Assembly: GCA_020718525.1 (NCBI GenBank)
Contig: DYRX01000236.1
Location: 1-6,803, forward strand
Length of the DNA stretch: 6,803 nt
DNA from: Victivallis vadensis
GTDB taxonomy: Bacteria; Verrucomicrobiota; Lentisphaeria; Victivallales; GWF2-50-93
Direction of reading: 5' to 3'
The position numbers and the translations under genes were made by a program. Shown in pieces: positions 5,449 through 6,803 of the stretch (positions within the stretch are counted from its first letter, which is position 1; each line of letters starts with the position of its first letter). Below the pieces are notes generated by a model. The model ran no database searches, was not told where the DNA came from, and saw nothing but the letters and a program-made list of their open reading frames with translations.

Positions 5449-6796
5449 ATGCAGATTCCATCTCCGCACCTACGGATGCCAGATGAATGAGCGGGATTCG
5501 GATGCGCTGGCGGCGGAGCTTCTTGCCGCTGGGATGTCTCGGACTGAAATCGAATCCGAAGCTGACATAATAATATTCAACACCTGCAGTGTAAGGGAGC
5601 AGGCCGAAAGAAAAGCTCTCGGAAAAATCGGCATCACTAAGAAGCTCAAGCGCGATCGCGAAGACCTCATAATCGGCGTTGTCGGCTGTATGGCTGAGCG
5701 CATCGGATCAGAGTTGATTGACAAAATGCCGCACGTTGACTTCGTCGCCGGAACCGGAAAGCTTCACATGATTCCGGAAATGATCAAGGACGCTTTGGAA
5801 AAGCGCAAAAAGAGCGTCGAGACCGGGCATGACGATTCCGAATGCGCGGGACTATTTGGCAGTCTGAGCCGCAGGAGCGACTCAAAACAGCAGACACCGT
5901 CCGCCTTCATTTCAATCATGCGCGGTTGCAACTGCTTCTGCTCGTATTGCATCGTTCCATACGTGAGAGGGCGCGAAAAAAGCAGGCCTATGAGAGAAAT
6001 TGTTGACGAAGCGCTCTCTCTCGTTGACTCTGGCGTGAAGGAGGTTTTTCTCCTCGGCCAGAATGTTGCAGGCTACGATCCGGATTCAGGCAGAAAAAGA
6101 GATCCGGATGCTTCGCCGTTCGCAGAGCTCCTCGAAAAGCTGAATTCCATTTCGGGGCTCAGCAGAATAAGATTTACATCTCCGCATCCGGCCGATTTCA
6201 ATGCCAGACTCATTTCCGCAGTTCTTTCTCTGCCAAAAGTTTGCAGGAGCATTCATCTGCCTGTCCAGTCCGGTTCGGACAGAATTCTGCGCCTGATGAA
6301 CAGACCATATTCCGCCGATAAATATCTTTCAATAATTTCCAGGCTCAAGGATTCATGCCCGGAAATGACATTTTCAACCGATGTCATTGTTGGTTTTCCG
6401 AGCGAGACGGACGAGGATTTCCTCGCGACCCGCTCGCTCATGAAAACTGTCGGCTTCGACAACGCATTCATATTCAAATACTCCCCGAGAAGCGGGACAA
6501 AGGCGGCGGATTTGCCAGACGATGTTCCGATCTCTGTCAAAGAGGACAGAAACCGTATATTGCTTGAAGATTTGGCATCTTCTGTCGAAGAGCGCAACAA
6601 GATGCTTGTTGGAAGGACGTTCGAAGCGTTGGTCGAAGGACCAAGCAAAAGAAACAGCGAAAGATGGACCGGACGAAGCGACAACAACAAAGTCATTATT
6701 TTTGATCCATGCGTCGGAATCACCCCTGGCGACTTGCTTCAAATTGTCATCACTCGCAGTACCGCGACGACCCTTTACGGGAAGATCTTGCAATAA
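5432..6796 (+). CDS. miaB: tRNA-2-methylthio-N6-dimethylallyladenosine synthase
   Basis: MiaB is a radical SAM methylthiotransferase that converts i6A37 to ms2i6A37 in tRNAs reading codons beginning with U, after MiaA adds the isopentenyl group. The 454-residue protein has all three parts. The N-terminal domain carries the auxiliary cluster cysteines Cys16 (TYGCQMNERDSD), Cys52 (FNTCSVRE) and Cys86 (VVGCMAER). The radical SAM domain has CxxxCxxC as Cys166, Cys170 and Cys173, followed by PYVRGRE and later HLPVQSGS at 275-282 and DVIVGFPSETDEDF at 317-330. The TRAM RNA-binding domain occupies about 388-454 (ALVEGPSKRN, GRSDNNKVIIF). These words favour MiaB over its relatives RimO and MtaB. Cys168 adds an extra cysteine inside the SAM motif. 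The ATG lies within the end of the lipoprotein gene, with GGAAAGG just upstream serving as the ribosome binding site. miaA is not in the window. The gene is complete, ending 7 nt before the window edge. Confidence 0.96.
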   Translation: MKKLSECRFHLRTYGCQMNERDSDALAAELLAAGMSRTEIESEADIIIFNTCSVREQAERKALGKIGITKKLKRDREDLIIGVVGCMAERIGSELIDKMPHVDFVAGTGKLHMIPEMIKDALEKRKKSVETGHDDSECAGLFGSLSRRSDSKQQTPSAFISIMRGCNCFCSYCIVPYVRGREKSRPMREIVDEALSLVDSGVKEVFLLGQNVAGYDPDSGRKRDPDASPFAELLEKLNSISGLSRIRFTSPHPADFNARLISAVLSLPKVCRSIHLPVQSGSDRILRLMNRPYSADKYLSIISRLKDSCPEMTFSTDVIVGFPSETDEDFLATRSLMKTVGFDNAFIFKYSPRSGTKAADLPDDVPISVKEDRNRILLEDLASSVEERNKMLVGRTFEALVEGPSKRNSERWTGRSDNNKVIIFDPCVGITPGDLLQIVITRSTATTLYGKILQ

Positions 6797-6803
6797 TCGC
6801 AAA

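Noticed and set aside
6253..6802. Open frames of 156 and 142 codons on the minus strand
   Set aside because: Both are antisense to the conserved SAM and TRAM parts of miaB and have no motifs of their own.

Overview
The window reads as ordinary chromosome from a diderm (LPS-making) bacterium. LpxK implies lipid A, and a lipobox protein implies lipoprotein sorting. The look of LpxK (long, with an insert after the SRGY motif) and of the tailed XseB suggests the PVC superphylum, most likely Verrucomicrobiota. That placement is judged by eye from remembered family features, not from a search. Base composition looks close to balanced.

Layout. Two divergent gene sets start from a 108-bp gap at 3970-4077. 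Leftward (minus strand) run xseB (exonuclease VII small subunit), a 220-bp gap, an acyl-CoA synthetase-like adenylate-forming enzyme, lpxK (lipid A 4'-kinase) joined to it by a TTGA stop/start overlap, then a truncated Bro-N (phage antirepressor-type) gene with an intact ribosome binding site, about 350 bp of unrecognised sequence, and a strong intrinsic terminator at 31-64. Rightward (plus strand) run a predicted lipoprotein with a charged linker and a probable beta-propeller, then miaB (tRNA methylthiotransferase), which overlaps it by 17 bp.

How the genes fit together. The synthetase and lpxK are almost certainly co-translated, so an acyl-activating step and lipid A phosphorylation share expression; the synthetase substrate cannot be read from sequence. 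Transcription of lpxK seems to run through the Bro-N remnant to the terminator at the left edge. The lipoprotein and miaB form a second unit with no obvious shared function.

The points most worth a second look are the XseB tail, which resembles the C-terminal tip of single-stranded DNA-binding protein; the unassigned synthetase coupled to lpxK; a hairpin in the synthetase leader that pairs up a Shine-Dalgarno-like sequence; the decayed Bro-N gene and the sequence that replaces its 3' half; and the unknown lipoprotein overlapping miaB. I saw no CRISPR array, tRNA, rRNA, intact mobile element or clear new defence system.
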